DNA of 64,000 bases from Treponema socranskii subsp. buccale. GTDB taxonomy: Bacteria; Spirochaetota; Spirochaetia; Treponematales; Treponemataceae. Positions within the stretch are counted from its first letter, which is position 1. Each line of letters begins with the position of its first letter. Position numbers and translations under genes: made by a program. The notes beneath the pieces were generated by a model that saw only the letters and a program-made list of their open reading frames with translations, was not told the DNA's origin and did not search any database. The stretch covers positions 1,736,001 to 1,800,000 of the forward strand of contig NZ_CP054258.1 in NCBI RefSeq assembly GCF_024181585.1, in the 5' to 3' direction. This document shows positions 37,685 to 46,888 of this stretch, one piece after another.

Positions 37685-38966
37685 AAGCATTACCGTCTAT
37701 TCGATCGTCATCGTCTCCGTGTTTGCCGCGGTGATTATCTTTCTTTTCTATAAACTCGGCTGTGAATACGCAACGGGAAGAGAACGTACCGGACGCGAAT
37801 TCGACAGGTTGGCATCTTCGGCACGAAACGCACTTTTACGCTACGACGCTTCGTCGCCCGACTTCCGAGACGCATTTTCGAAAGCGTGCGGCAATTACGG
37901 CGACTACGCCTTTATCATATTAAAAAGCGCATCGAAGATTATATTCGTATACCCCGAAAACGCCGAAAGTTCGGCAATACGCCCTTCCCGACTTTCGGAA
38001 ATACATTCGAGCAGTTTCCGAACGGGAGGAGACACGTACATTCTCACCGCATCGATGTACCTGATCCGCCCTTCTTCCGTTTTTTATTATGCGCGCTTTT
38101 CATTCGTCGTTATCCTTGCACTTACCGTCCTCACTTTGATCCTAATACTTTATCTTGAGTTTGCAAATTCCAAATATTCCGTTTCGTCACCTGCAGATGC
38201 CATCGAAGAAAAAACCGGCGCGGCGTTTTCCGAAACGACAGCTGAAAATACGGATCTCCCCTTTGAAGACGATTTGCCCTTCGACGGCAAATTTTCTTCC
38301 GACGGCAATACCGTACCGCAGAGCGAAACTCAAAGCGATACCGAAAAAAGCGTACAAAAAATATCTTACGGAGAATTTGAAAACGACGTACGGGATATCG
38401 AAAGCGAATACGTTCCGCCCGAAACGCCTTTTTGGGAAAATGAAGGCGAAATGCAAAACGATATTACGGACAAGTTTTCGCCGCTGACCGGCTTCCATTC
38501 GGAACAAAACCTTGAAGAGAAACTCGATCGAGAATTGGTACGGGCGGCTTCTTCCGAACAGGACGTATCGCTTTTTATAGTCCGCATTCCGAATCTTTCG
38601 TTTGCTTCAAACGCATCGAAAAGAATATGCGCGTACCTTTTCGAACGCTTTCAATCGAATGATATGCTTTTCGAATACATGAACGACGGTTTTGCCATAA
38701 TCAAAATCAATACGAACGTTGACGGAGCGCTTGAAATCGCATCTTCGCTGCGCGAAGATATTATTAAAATTATTAAGGGCGAAAACATGGAGCCCAAGTG
38801 TGCCGTCGGCATTTCATCCCGATCGATGCGAATGCTTCCCGGAAAGCGACTTATTCAGGAAGCACGCGAAGCGCTCGAAAATGCGGAGGCCGACGAAACT
38901 TCTCCGATCGTCGCATTCAGAGCGGACGCCGACAAATACCGTAAATTTATCGCCGAAAACGATTAG
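37674..38966 (+). CDS. Membrane protein with a degenerate GGDEF domain
   Basis: 430 residues. Two membrane helices (about 8-28 and 145-165) enclose an extracytoplasmic sensor segment of about 110 residues. A long acidic linker (170-275) follows, then a domain with the fold pattern of diguanylate cyclases: the region LFEYMNDGFAIIKIN stands where GGDEF should be, and CAVGISSR...KRLIQEAREALENA is the usual C-terminal end. The signature is lost, so c-di-GMP synthesis is unlikely; binding or regulation is possible. Overlaps the previous gene. Confidence 0.75.
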   Translation: MKRKSITVYSIVIVSVFAAVIIFLFYKLGCEYATGRERTGREFDRLASSARNALLRYDASSPDFRDAFSKACGNYGDYAFIILKSASKIIFVYPENAESSAIRPSRLSEIHSSSFRTGGDTYILTASMYLIRPSSVFYYARFSFVVILALTVLTLILILYLEFANSKYSVSSPADAIEEKTGAAFSETTAENTDLPFEDDLPFDGKFSSDGNTVPQSETQSDTEKSVQKISYGEFENDVRDIESEYVPPETPFWENEGEMQNDITDKFSPLTGFHSEQNLEEKLDRELVRAASSEQDVSLFIVRIPNLSFASNASKRICAYLFERFQSNDMLFEYMNDGFAIIKINTNVDGALEIASSLREDIIKIIKGENMEPKCAVGISSRSMRMLPGKRLIQEAREALENAEADETSPIVAFRADADKYRKFIAEND

Positions 38967-39010
38967 AGGGTTTTCCGAAAACCGAATTTTTCAAAGATGC
39001 CGATTACGGA

Positions 39011-41167
39011 TCAATCGCGCACAAGCATCAAAGAATGCGATTGATATTCGGGCATAAAACGTTTTTTTGCACCGCTTTCAAATTGAACCGCAATAACGAA
39101 TTCTCCGTCGTCGCTCGTATCCGACGAAACGATTTGTCCGTACCCCCAGTCGTCGTGATAAACTCGGCAGCCCCGCTTCCATTTTTCCGAAAGCCCGTTT
39201 GCCGCTTCAGAGCGGCCGCTTTGCAGATCAGATTTTTGCGGCCTTTCTCCAATTACACGAAACGCGCTTTCCGCCTCTTCGAGAAAAACGCTCGGCTCCA
39301 TAAACTCCGTACGCCCGTACAGGCGGCGGCGGGCACAGGAGGTAACATAGAGTTCGTTTTGCGCCCGCGTTACGCCGACGTAAAAAAGGCGGCGTTCTTC
39401 TTCGAGTTCGCTTCCCGTTTTATCGCCACGCGGAAAGATACCGTTTTCCAATCCCGTGATGACTACCCGCGGAAACTCAAGCCCCTTCGTGTTGTGCAGC
39501 GTGATGAGCGTTACGGCATCTCCCTTTCCGTCATCGCCCGTTTCGAGCGAACGGTCGAGCGTGATCGAATCGAGAAACTGCAAAAGCCCGTCTTTCGTAC
39601 ACGCATACAGCGACGCGCTGTTCATGAGTTCCTGCATATTCGCCGCGCGCTGCGTACCCGATATTTCATCCTGCGTACGGTGATATTCGAGCAGGCCCGA
39701 CGCGTCGAGTATTTTTCCAACAAAGTGCGAAAGCCGCTCGGCTTCCGAAAACGATTTAATAATGCCGTCGTACGCACCGCAAAACTCGCGGATGCCTTCT
39801 TTCGCTTTTTTCCCGGCATCATCAGCGCAGGCTTTTGCCGCTTCTACAAAACCGATCGATTTTTCGCGGGCGTATGAAACGATCGCCTCCTGCGTTTTTT
39901 CTCCCACACCGCGCGAAGGTTTATTGACTATTCTGCGAAATGCGATTTCGTCGCGCTCGTTCGCGGCAAGCGATAAAAATGCGAGCGTGTCTTTAATTTC
40001 TTCCCGCTCGTAGAATTTCAAAGAACCGACGACGGCGTAGGGTATCCGCCGGCGTAAAAATTCGTTTTCAAATCCGAGCGACTGCGCGTTCGTACGGTAT
40101 AAAATCGCCCAATCGCCGTAAGGAGTCTCTTTTTCCGCATGCGCTTTTTCGATGAGCTCTGCGCAAAATTTCGCTTCCGCATCCTGATCGGGCAAATACA
40201 CGAGCACGGGCGCCTTTCCCGCCCCTCGCTCGGCTTTAAGCGTTTTTCCGATGCGGTCTTCGTTGTTTTTTACGACGGCGTCCGCGGCGGCAAGAATTTT
40301 TCCCGTCGAGCGGTAATTGCGCACGAGTTTAATAATTTTCGTGCCGGGGAATTTTTTGCGGAACGTCAAAATGTTTTGTACTTCGGCACCGCGGAAACGG
40401 TAAATCGACTGGTCGTCGTCTCCGACGACACACACGTACGTACCGCTTCCTTCTGCCGTACCCGAAAGCGTCTGCAAAAGCTTAAACTGGGCGACGTTCG
40501 AATCCTGATATTCGTCGACCATGATGACGCGGAAACGGAAACGCATCTGCTCGCGCACGGCGAGATTTTCTTCCATCACCCGCACCGGCTTCATTATTAA
40601 ATCGCCGAAATCGGCGTTTCCTGTTTCTGAAAGCCTTTGTTCATACGCGCGGTAGATCGCCGACAGCTCTCCTGTCGAATCGACGGCGGATAAATCGTCG
40701 TCCGGCGTAAGGCAGTAATCCTTTGCGAGCGAAATTCTATGTGCGGCGAGTTCTGCCTGCCGGCGCCTGAGCGACGGAACGGCTTTCATCACGAGAGTGG
40801 CTGCATCGTCGTCGTCGTACACGGTAAACGAGGGAGAAAGATTTGCGATAGCGGCATAGCGGCGCAAAAACCACGCGCCGAACGAGTGAAACGTGCGTAT
40901 TTCCGCAAAGCGCGCTCTGTCGTCGAGGGCGATCGCGCGCGAGCGCATTTCGTTCGCGGCTTTTTTCGTAAAGGTTACCGCGAGTATGGATTCGGGCGGG
41001 ATTTTTTTTTCGGCGATGAGGTAGGCGATCTTTGTCGTGATGACGCGCGTCTTTCCGCTTCCGGCTCCTGCGAGAATCAAAAGCGGACCGGCCGAATGTT
41101 CGACCGCCTCTCGCTGTTCGGGGTTGAGCGTTTCCATGTACGAAAGATCCGTCCGCGCGTCGGTCAT
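39011..41167 (-). CDS. UvrD/PcrA/Rep-type DNA helicase
   Basis: 718 residues. Superfamily 1A motifs in order: Q/I region TLNPEQREAVEHSAGPLLILAG split by Walker A GAGSGKT near 35, motif II VDEYQDSN, motif III GDDDQSIYRFRGAE, and VTLITLHNTKGLEFPRVV, VGVTRAQNELYV near the C-terminus. A 3'-5' helicase for repair or replication restart. The first ATG overlaps the rimO stop (ATGA); the internal Met11 (METLNPEQ) is an alternative. Last gene of a four-gene minus-strand run. Confidence 0.93.
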   Translation of the reverse strand: MTDARTDLSYMETLNPEQREAVEHSAGPLLILAGAGSGKTRVITTKIAYLIAEKKIPPESILAVTFTKKAANEMRSRAIALDDRARFAEIRTFHSFGAWFLRRYAAIANLSPSFTVYDDDDAATLVMKAVPSLRRRQAELAAHRISLAKDYCLTPDDDLSAVDSTGELSAIYRAYEQRLSETGNADFGDLIMKPVRVMEENLAVREQMRFRFRVIMVDEYQDSNVAQFKLLQTLSGTAEGSGTYVCVVGDDDQSIYRFRGAEVQNILTFRKKFPGTKIIKLVRNYRSTGKILAAADAVVKNNEDRIGKTLKAERGAGKAPVLVYLPDQDAEAKFCAELIEKAHAEKETPYGDWAILYRTNAQSLGFENEFLRRRIPYAVVGSLKFYEREEIKDTLAFLSLAANERDEIAFRRIVNKPSRGVGEKTQEAIVSYAREKSIGFVEAAKACADDAGKKAKEGIREFCGAYDGIIKSFSEAERLSHFVGKILDASGLLEYHRTQDEISGTQRAANMQELMNSASLYACTKDGLLQFLDSITLDRSLETGDDGKGDAVTLITLHNTKGLEFPRVVITGLENGIFPRGDKTGSELEEERRLFYVGVTRAQNELYVTSCARRRLYGRTEFMEPSVFLEEAESAFRVIGERPQKSDLQSGRSEAANGLSEKWKRGCRVYHDDWGYGQIVSSDTSDDGEFVIAVQFESGAKKRFMPEYQSHSLMLVRD

Positions 41168-42684
41168 CGGCCCTCTCCCGCATCGTAAAAATCGCTCGCA
41201 TATAAAAGCGGCGAAGAGACTGCCGTTCCGCCTGATGCGCGAGACCGTTTTTTATTTATTATTAAATTCGAGGCGAGACGAGAATCGATATCGACGCCGC
41301 TCACGCCGTCGGCAAAAACGCGCACGACGTTTCCGCATTGCACGGCGCTCCGTTCAGCCTCATCGTCCCTGTCGTAGCGGACGACGAACGAACCGTCGAC
41401 GTCGGGCGCTTGGAACCATGCGCGTCCTATCGCAAGGCCTTCTTCGCCTGCGACGACTTCTTCTATGAGTACATCGTATTCTTTTCCGCACCGCAGCTTC
41501 AAACGGTCTTCGGTGATTTCGCTTTGGAGCGCTTCAAGCACACGCTTCCGCTCAAGCGCTGTCTTTTGAGGCACCCTGCCCTTCATAGCGTAGGAGGCCG
41601 TATCTTCTTCGCGGCTGTAGGTAAAGCAGCCCGACCAATCGCTTTGTATATCGGAAAGAAAGCGCTGCGTGGAGCGGAAAGCTTCCTCCGTCTCTCCCGG
41701 AAAGCCCGTCAAAAAAGTCGTCCTGATCGCCGCCGCGGGAAACGAAGATCGGATATCGCGCACGAGGCGCACGTATTCTTTTGCCGTACACTTCCGATTC
41801 ATCGCTTTAATAATTTCGTCGTCGCCGGATTGAAACGGGATATCGAAATACGGAACGATGCGCGGATCCTTTTGCATGACGGGAAAGATATCGCGGTTGA
41901 AGTGATCGGGATGAATGTAGAGGAGGCGCACGATAAAGCGGCCTTTGACGGCGGAGATTTTTTTCAACAAACGGGCGAGCGCCGAAAGTTTTTCAGTACC
42001 TTCGTTGACGCCGTCTTCCCCTATGCACGGGAGCGGAAAGCGCCCCGTACCGAAAACATCGTCCCCGTCTCCCGTACCGTAGGCTGCCAAATCCTGTCCG
42101 ATAAGATTGATTTCATATACGCCGAGCAAGAGCAGCGTTTTAATTTCATCGACGATATCGTCCGCGCTTCGGCTCCGCACCGAGCCGCGGATGATCGGAA
42201 TCGCGCAAAAAGTACAGCGGTTGCTGCAGCCTTCCGTAATCTTTACGTATACGGAATTGCGATACGAAAGCAGCATCGTCCGTTTTCCGCACGATATGCC
42301 GCGCTGCTCCGCCGTGACGACGGGGCGCTTTCCCGCAAGAAGAGAGCGCACGACGGAATCGATTTTCGAAAGATCGCCGTTTCCGAAAATGCCGTCCGCT
42401 TCGGGAAGAGAATCTTTTAACACGTCCGCATAACGTTCGGCAAGGCATCCTGCAAGCAGCACTTTCGCATCGGGATAATTTTTTTTCGCGCGGAGAAGCG
42501 CATCGATCGATTCTTTTTTGGCGGGATTGATAAAACCGCACGAATTGACAATGATGATCTGTGCTTTCGACGCGTCGAATGTTTGCCGAAAACCGAGAGC
42601 GGTCAAACGCGAAATGATGATTTCACCGTCGACTTGATTTTTCGCACAGCCGTGTTCGTCGATAAAAAATTCAGTCAAGCTCAA
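41164..42684 (-). CDS. rimO: RimO, ribosomal protein S12 methylthiotransferase
   Basis: 506 residues. N-terminal UPF0004 domain with cysteines in EHGCAKNQVDGE, VNSCGF and LAGCLAERY; radical SAM motif CSNRCTFC in TEGCSNRCTFCAIPIIRG; a C-terminal TRAM domain. HGCAKNQVD marks RimO rather than MiaB. Adds a methylthio group to an Asp of S12. Start is a TTG (42684, or 42678) inside the end of the rodZ-like gene. Longer than usual because of an insert near 205-235 and an extended tail. Confidence 0.93.
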   Translation of the reverse strand: MSLTEFFIDEHGCAKNQVDGEIIISRLTALGFRQTFDASKAQIIIVNSCGFINPAKKESIDALLRAKKNYPDAKVLLAGCLAERYADVLKDSLPEADGIFGNGDLSKIDSVVRSLLAGKRPVVTAEQRGISCGKRTMLLSYRNSVYVKITEGCSNRCTFCAIPIIRGSVRSRSADDIVDEIKTLLLLGVYEINLIGQDLAAYGTGDGDDVFGTGRFPLPCIGEDGVNEGTEKLSALARLLKKISAVKGRFIVRLLYIHPDHFNRDIFPVMQKDPRIVPYFDIPFQSGDDEIIKAMNRKCTAKEYVRLVRDIRSSFPAAAIRTTFLTGFPGETEEAFRSTQRFLSDIQSDWSGCFTYSREEDTASYAMKGRVPQKTALERKRVLEALQSEITEDRLKLRCGKEYDVLIEEVVAGEEGLAIGRAWFQAPDVDGSFVVRYDRDDEAERSAVQCGNVVRVFADGVSGVDIDSRLASNLIINKKRSRASGGTAVSSPLLYASDFYDAGEGR

Positions 42685-43762
42685 CGACCACCAATCTGTA
42701 TTTGCCTTCCGAATCGCGCACCCATTTGATATCTTCGACGAGCACTTGCCCCGCTTTGCCGATTTCGAGATCGTAGTTTTTCGTATCGGCGATGACGGTA
42801 AATTTTACGGTATTGCCGTTCGACATCCACACGCGCACGCCGTTGTTCGCCGTCATCATAACGACGTCTCCGTTCGTAAAATAATTTTCATTCGAGCGCT
42901 TTCGATCGACCCTATAGCGGAATTCGCACGGGCCGCGAAAACTCACGTTGACCGTAAAGGGATAAGCGCGATTGTCTTCGAAAATGACGGACTGCGGATG
43001 TTTTTGCGGGGAGAGCGGATTTTGCGAAACGTCCTCTGCAGCGATTTCATCGATCGCAAGCGTATCGCTGTCGTGACGGCGCACGAGCATACGCACTTCC
43101 GCTCCGCGAGACGCATCGGTCGATGAGATATCGGAAACGTAGACGATGATATCGCCCTTTGCGTCTCCGTCGACATCGAGCTCCGCTTCTTCGGCCAAAT
43201 CCGTGCGAAGCGTACCGACCGGCGTATCCAAGCCGAACGACGTAAGCGTATCGCTTACGGTAAGGATGATCTTCCCTTTTTCCGACGGATAGACGATTTT
43301 ATCGCCGCGGAACAGCCGCTTTTCAAGCGGCTTATCGGTGAGTTCGTAGGTTTTCGATTCCATACCCCGGGCGACTACGACACTGCCGTTTTTATTCGTG
43401 TGAAAAAATTTGGAAATTATTAAAACGGAAGCGATACATACGACGACGAAAATGCCGACGCCGACGACGATCGGTATAAAAAAAGACGATTTGTGTTTGA
43501 CAAAGAGACCGTCAGGAACGGGAGATTCCTGAATGGCTTTGCTTCGGTAGAGCGACATGACCGTGTCGGGACTTACGCCGAGGTATTCGGCGTAATTGCG
43601 CAAAAACCCCACCATATAGGGTTCGCCGGGAAACACGGATGTGTCTTCCTCTTCCAAACCCCTGATACATTCGACCGTTATCGACGTTTCGCGGGCAGCC
43701 GTATCTCTGTCGATATTTTTTTCTTCGCGCGAGCGTTTTAAAATCGTGCCGTAACTTTCCAT
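42671..43762 (-). CDS. RodZ-like helix-turn-helix membrane protein
   Basis: 363 residues. Cytoplasmic HTH_25 domain (MESYGTILKRSREEKNID, then YMVGFLRNYAEYLGV, residues 1-70), one membrane helix near 95-118 (FFIPIVVGVGIFVVVCIASV) and a periplasmic beta-rich domain ending in a DUF4115-like segment. This is the RodZ architecture, a cell-shape protein that couples MreB to the wall machinery. Lies between lolA and rimO. Confidence 0.85.
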   Translation of the reverse strand: MESYGTILKRSREEKNIDRDTAARETSITVECIRGLEEEDTSVFPGEPYMVGFLRNYAEYLGVSPDTVMSLYRSKAIQESPVPDGLFVKHKSSFFIPIVVGVGIFVVVCIASVLIISKFFHTNKNGSVVVARGMESKTYELTDKPLEKRLFRGDKIVYPSEKGKIILTVSDTLTSFGLDTPVGTLRTDLAEEAELDVDGDAKGDIIVYVSDISSTDASRGAEVRMLVRRHDSDTLAIDEIAAEDVSQNPLSPQKHPQSVIFEDNRAYPFTVNVSFRGPCEFRYRVDRKRSNENYFTNGDVVMMTANNGVRVWMSNGNTVKFTVIADTKNYDLEIGKAGQVLVEDIKWVRDSEGKYRLVVVELD

Positions 43763-43775
43763 AAGAACGCCCGCC

Positions 43776-44462
43776 TCATTCGGAGAGAAGAAAATTATTA
43801 TACACGTTTGCCGATGAAGGCGGATCGTAGATAAAACGCTGATCGGGAATACCCTGATTCAATTTATAATCGGAAAAAGTAAACACGTATTCCGTGCCCT
43901 GCGGAGTCGTTGCGGAAATCCGTCTGATAAGTTTCGTCTCCGCGTTGACGGCGATTCTGATCGAACGGAACGCTTCGGTCGTATTGCGCCGGTCAAGTAC
44001 GAGCTTTATAACCCGCTCGTCGGATGCATCGTCGAGCGCAACGGGATCCTGCCCCGTTTCGTATTTGATCGTGTAGTAGCGGCTCATAAGCGAAAGCCCC
44101 TGTGAAGTCGCAAGCGATGCGCCGCCCGCGCTCGAAGACTGCACCGGCTGCTGGAGTACGGCGGAAGAGCCGGGAAGATAGATCGTGAGAAGATCGCCGT
44201 TAAACAATACGACCTGCTCGGCGGGCTTCGAAAAATCGATGCGGAGCAAGTCGGGTCGTTTGAACGACACGCGGGCTTTCATCTGCCTGCTCCCCATGGA
44301 TATATCCATATCCGCTTCGTAGTCGTGTATGGTCGCGTAAAAATCGGAAACGGTTTTAAAATAATCGCCGGCCGTCGTAATCGTCTGCGCAAAAACGGAT
44401 GCACAAAAACATATCGAAAAAAACGCGGCCGAACAAAGAGAAGCGTATTTTTTATTTAACAT
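43776..44462 (-). CDS. LolA-like outer membrane lipoprotein carrier
   Basis: 228 residues with a signal peptide (to about residue 25, CASVFAQ). The family pattern is visible in DYFKTVSDFYATIHDYEADMDISM, RPDLLRIDFSKP and GDLLTIYLPG. LolA-type carriers take lipoproteins across the periplasm. First gene of the run to pcrA; gaps are short. Confidence 0.85.
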   Translation of the reverse strand: MLNKKYASLCSAAFFSICFCASVFAQTITTAGDYFKTVSDFYATIHDYEADMDISMGSRQMKARVSFKRPDLLRIDFSKPAEQVVLFNGDLLTIYLPGSSAVLQQPVQSSSAGGASLATSQGLSLMSRYYTIKYETGQDPVALDDASDERVIKLVLDRRNTTEAFRSIRIAVNAETKLIRRISATTPQGTEYVFTFSDYKLNQGIPDQRFIYDPPSSANVYNNFLLSE

Positions 44463-44515
44463 AGATATATTTTAATCGAGATAAATCATAAGGTCAAGGC
44501 ACGCGCGCTTGACAG

Positions 44516-44772
44516 CAGGGATTACGCATGAAAAATGTATACACAGAAAAGAGACATAATATAAAATAAAAAAGGCGGAACGCGAGGCAGCGGCAATGCC
44601 GCCGAGCCGCTCAGACCGATGGCAAGCGAACTTTTTGGTAAAAAAGTTCGCGCAGTCCGATTCCAATCACGGTCTGCCGCGGCGAACGGCAGGGCTGCTG
44701 CCGGGAGTGCAGCCGATTTTTTACGGTAATGGTTATTTTTTGAGGAATATAGATTCTCATGCGTAAGCCCTG
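44516..44772 (-). repeat. Foldback element, copy 2
   Basis: Core 44565-44714 is copy 1 in the opposite orientation. Central hairpin here is GCGAAC...GTTCGC; relative to copy 1 (GCAAAC...GTTTGC) both arms have changed so that pairing is kept. Outer flanks are a different inverted repeat, about 16 bases with one mismatch, at 44516-44531 and 44757-44772. An 18-base direct repeat (GGCACGCGCGCTTGACA core) lies outside, at 44497-44514 and 44780-44797. Together this explains most of the 515-base gap between lolA and rpsD. Confidence 0.8.
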
Positions 44773-44791
44773 GCTTGGCAGGCACGCGCGC

Positions 44792-44820
44792 TTGACAAAA
44801 AAAGCGCTTCAATACATAAT
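44792..44820 (+). promoter_or_regulatory. rpsD promoter
   Basis: -35 TTGACA (44792-44797), exactly 17 bases, -10 CATAAT (44815-44820). Leader of about 150 bases to the rpsD ATG, long enough to hold the usual S4 autoregulatory structure, which I cannot verify. Confidence 0.7.
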
Positions 44821-44977
44821 AACGCACATTGTCGGAGTACGGCGTCAAAAAACGCGGCTACTTTTTTGTACGGCGACTCCCTGCTTTTTATGCAAATTCA
44901 TTTCCTATAATTGCATAAAAACAACAACATCCTGCCGGAATCGGCACAATTGAATATCGCTAATTAAAGAGGTTAGT

Positions 44978-45592
44978 ATGTCGGTAAAACACCCTAAGGG
45001 TAAAATAGTCAGAAGACTCGGTACCAATATTTTCGGCAATCCGAAATACAGTAAGCTGTTGACCAAACGGCCGAACGCTCCGGGCAAAGAACGCGGAGCA
45101 AAACAGCGCGGCAAAACATCCGTATACGGCGAACAGTTAAAAGAAAAACAAAAGTTCCGTCTCGCATACGGCATATCGGAAAGGCAGTTCAGAAATATGT
45201 TTGCGCGCGCGCAGCGTATGGAAGGCATCACCAGCGACAATATGCTTTCATTGCTGGAACAGCGCTTCGATAACACCGTTTTCAGAATGGGTTTTGCGGT
45301 AAGCCGTGCGCAGGCGCGGCAGATGGTTTCGCACTGCTATTTTTACGTCAACGGAAAACCGGCGAATGTCCCGTCCATGCGGATTAAAGCAAAAGACGTT
45401 ATCACATCGAAAGAAAAAAAAGGTATCCAAAATCTTATCCGGCACAATCTGGTTACTTCGCAAGGCAATCGCGGAAGCTGGCTTACCGTCGACGAAGAAA
45501 AACTTTCGGCAACCGTTACGGCTCTCCCTGCAGCAGGCGATATCCAGCCGGTCGGCAATATTCAGTACGTTATAGAATTCTATTCCCGCTGA
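44978..45592 (+). CDS. rpsD: Ribosomal protein S4
   Basis: 204 residues, standard length. N-terminal KGKIVRRLGTNIFGNPKYSKL, then QLKEKQKFRLAYGISERQFRN, and the S4 RNA-binding domain LLEQRFDNTVFRMGF...ARQMVSHCYFYVNGKP. The N-terminus lacks a zinc-binding cysteine cluster. AGAGGT site before the ATG. It stands alone with its own promoter and terminators, away from the alpha operon, as in several spirochaetes. Confidence 0.98.
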   Translation: MSVKHPKGKIVRRLGTNIFGNPKYSKLLTKRPNAPGKERGAKQRGKTSVYGEQLKEKQKFRLAYGISERQFRNMFARAQRMEGITSDNMLSLLEQRFDNTVFRMGFAVSRAQARQMVSHCYFYVNGKPANVPSMRIKAKDVITSKEKKGIQNLIRHNLVTSQGNRGSWLTVDEEKLSATVTALPAAGDIQPVGNIQYVIEFYSR

Positions 45593-45655
45593 TACATATC
45601 TTCCGACGAACGGCGTCCGTTCCGCGCTTTTGAAAAGCGGAAGCGGCAACAACGT

Positions 45656-45732
45656 CAAAACGTTCCGTATTTTTTCAAAATCGAAAAATGCGGAATGTTA
45701 AAACGAAACGCTGAAACAGCGCGTTTCGTTTT
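45656..45732. terminator. Two tandem terminators between rpsD and the permease gene
   Basis: The strong one is AAAACGAAACGC (45700-45711) and GCGTTTCGTTTT (45721-45732), a perfect 12-bp stem with A/T runs on both strands, so it can stop both converging genes. Just before it (about 45656-45699) AACGTTCCG and CGGAATGTT arms form another hairpin with T and A tracts. Confidence 0.85.
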
Positions 45733-45755
45733 AACTTCGAGCTTTCAAAAAAAAC

Positions 45756-46691
45756 TTACACGACAAAAGACGCAAGGGCGATATAGCCGAAAATCGTAAT
45801 GAGCGTATAGAGCGCCAAATACGCGCTCAAAAAAGCGCTTTCATCTTTTCCGTTTACAAATACACCGTACGCATACGTCGGCGGCATGATAAAATACAGG
45901 ACGGCACCGAAGCGATACAGCGGATCGGACGGGTACATCCGGCCGACAATATAATAGACGATACCGCCCATAAAAAGTGCAAAGACGAGCATACGCGCAA
46001 AAACGGTTTTCAGCGTATCGCTCCATTCGATATTCGAAAAGGCAAGGCCGTAACCTACCGTCATGATGATAACCGGTCCGACGGGAGCACCGACAAAGTG
46101 CAAAACGCCTTCGAAAATACTCCCTGCTCGCGTCGATGAAAGATACGGCCCGAAACCGCTTACGGAGCAGAGTATGCCTGCAAGGATCGCAATATTCACC
46201 GGAGTCGCAAGCGATTTTCCTAGTTCCGAAGCACGGAGCTTTCCTTTTGTGCGAAGCTGCAAAATCGTAATGATGACCGCCCACTGAGTAACGGCGCCTC
46301 CCGCATCGAAGAGCGCAAAGTGGTACAGCTCGCTTTGTCCGAAAAGCAACATAAAAAGCGCATAGCCTATCGAACCGCCCTCTATCGTCGCACACATAAA
46401 CGGCGCAACGGGCGTTTTAATTTTTAAAAGAGCGCACATAAGGATTCCGAGACCGAAAGCCGCGAGGTTCATCAGCGCAAAGACGCCGAGCGTGAGCGCT
46501 TCTTTCCACGTAAAGCGCATATTGTAAAAGGCCGCAAAAAGCACTGCGGGAAGACATACTTTTACGATGAGCGATTTGATTTCTTCGACGCCGCCGTCGC
46601 TTAAAAATTTCGTCTTTCGCGCCCACATCCCTACAGCGATCATGACGATGACGGGAAGCGCGACTTCCGATATTCCTAAAAGTTTTTCCAT
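45756..46691 (-). CDS. AEC-family (auxin efflux carrier type) permease
   Basis: 311 residues from ATG 46691 (MEKLLGISEVALPVIVMI); a start six codons earlier is possible. About ten hydrophobic segments in two five-helix halves, with the family motif around ATIEGGSIGYALFMLLFG and a C-terminal half ALFDAGGAVTQW. Members export or import small organic acids; the substrate cannot be told. Lies downstream of the AI-2 operon on the same strand, separated by a MITE-like element. Confidence 0.85.
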   Translation of the reverse strand: MEKLLGISEVALPVIVMIAVGMWARKTKFLSDGGVEEIKSLIVKVCLPAVLFAAFYNMRFTWKEALTLGVFALMNLAAFGLGILMCALLKIKTPVAPFMCATIEGGSIGYALFMLLFGQSELYHFALFDAGGAVTQWAVIITILQLRTKGKLRASELGKSLATPVNIAILAGILCSVSGFGPYLSSTRAGSIFEGVLHFVGAPVGPVIIMTVGYGLAFSNIEWSDTLKTVFARMLVFALFMGGIVYYIVGRMYPSDPLYRFGAVLYFIMPPTYAYGVFVNGKDESAFLSAYLALYTLITIFGYIALASFVV

Positions 46692-46733
46692 AATAATTAT
46701 CAATAACAATTATCAATTAAACACACATAAAAA

Positions 46734-46873
46734 GGGGCTGTCTCAAAAGTCGGTTACTTTTTCGACAGCCCGTCGAGTTTAAAATTAAGTCTTTGTATTG
46801 TAATGACTTAATTTTAAACATCGCATCTAAAATCAAGGAAGCTGTCCAAAAGCAGAAGTTTTTGGACAGCCCC
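46734..46873. mobile_element. MITE-like element, 140 bp
   Basis: Terminal inverted repeats: GGGGCTGTCTCAAAA at 46734 and the complement of GGGGCTGTCCAAAAA ending at 46873. Inside are a second perfect 14-bp inverted repeat (TTTAAAATTAAGTC, 46778-46791 and 46805-46818) and hairpins at both ends that resemble terminators. No coding capacity. The end sequence is like that of transposons I remember as IS1182-type, which is a recollection and not a search. No clear target-site duplication. Confidence 0.65.
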
Positions 46874-46888
46874 TACAAAATCTTTCGC

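Noticed and set aside
44522-44848. A 108-residue open frame across foldback copy 2
   Set aside because: Not kept as a frame in copy 1, which differs by an indel; the structure is what is conserved.
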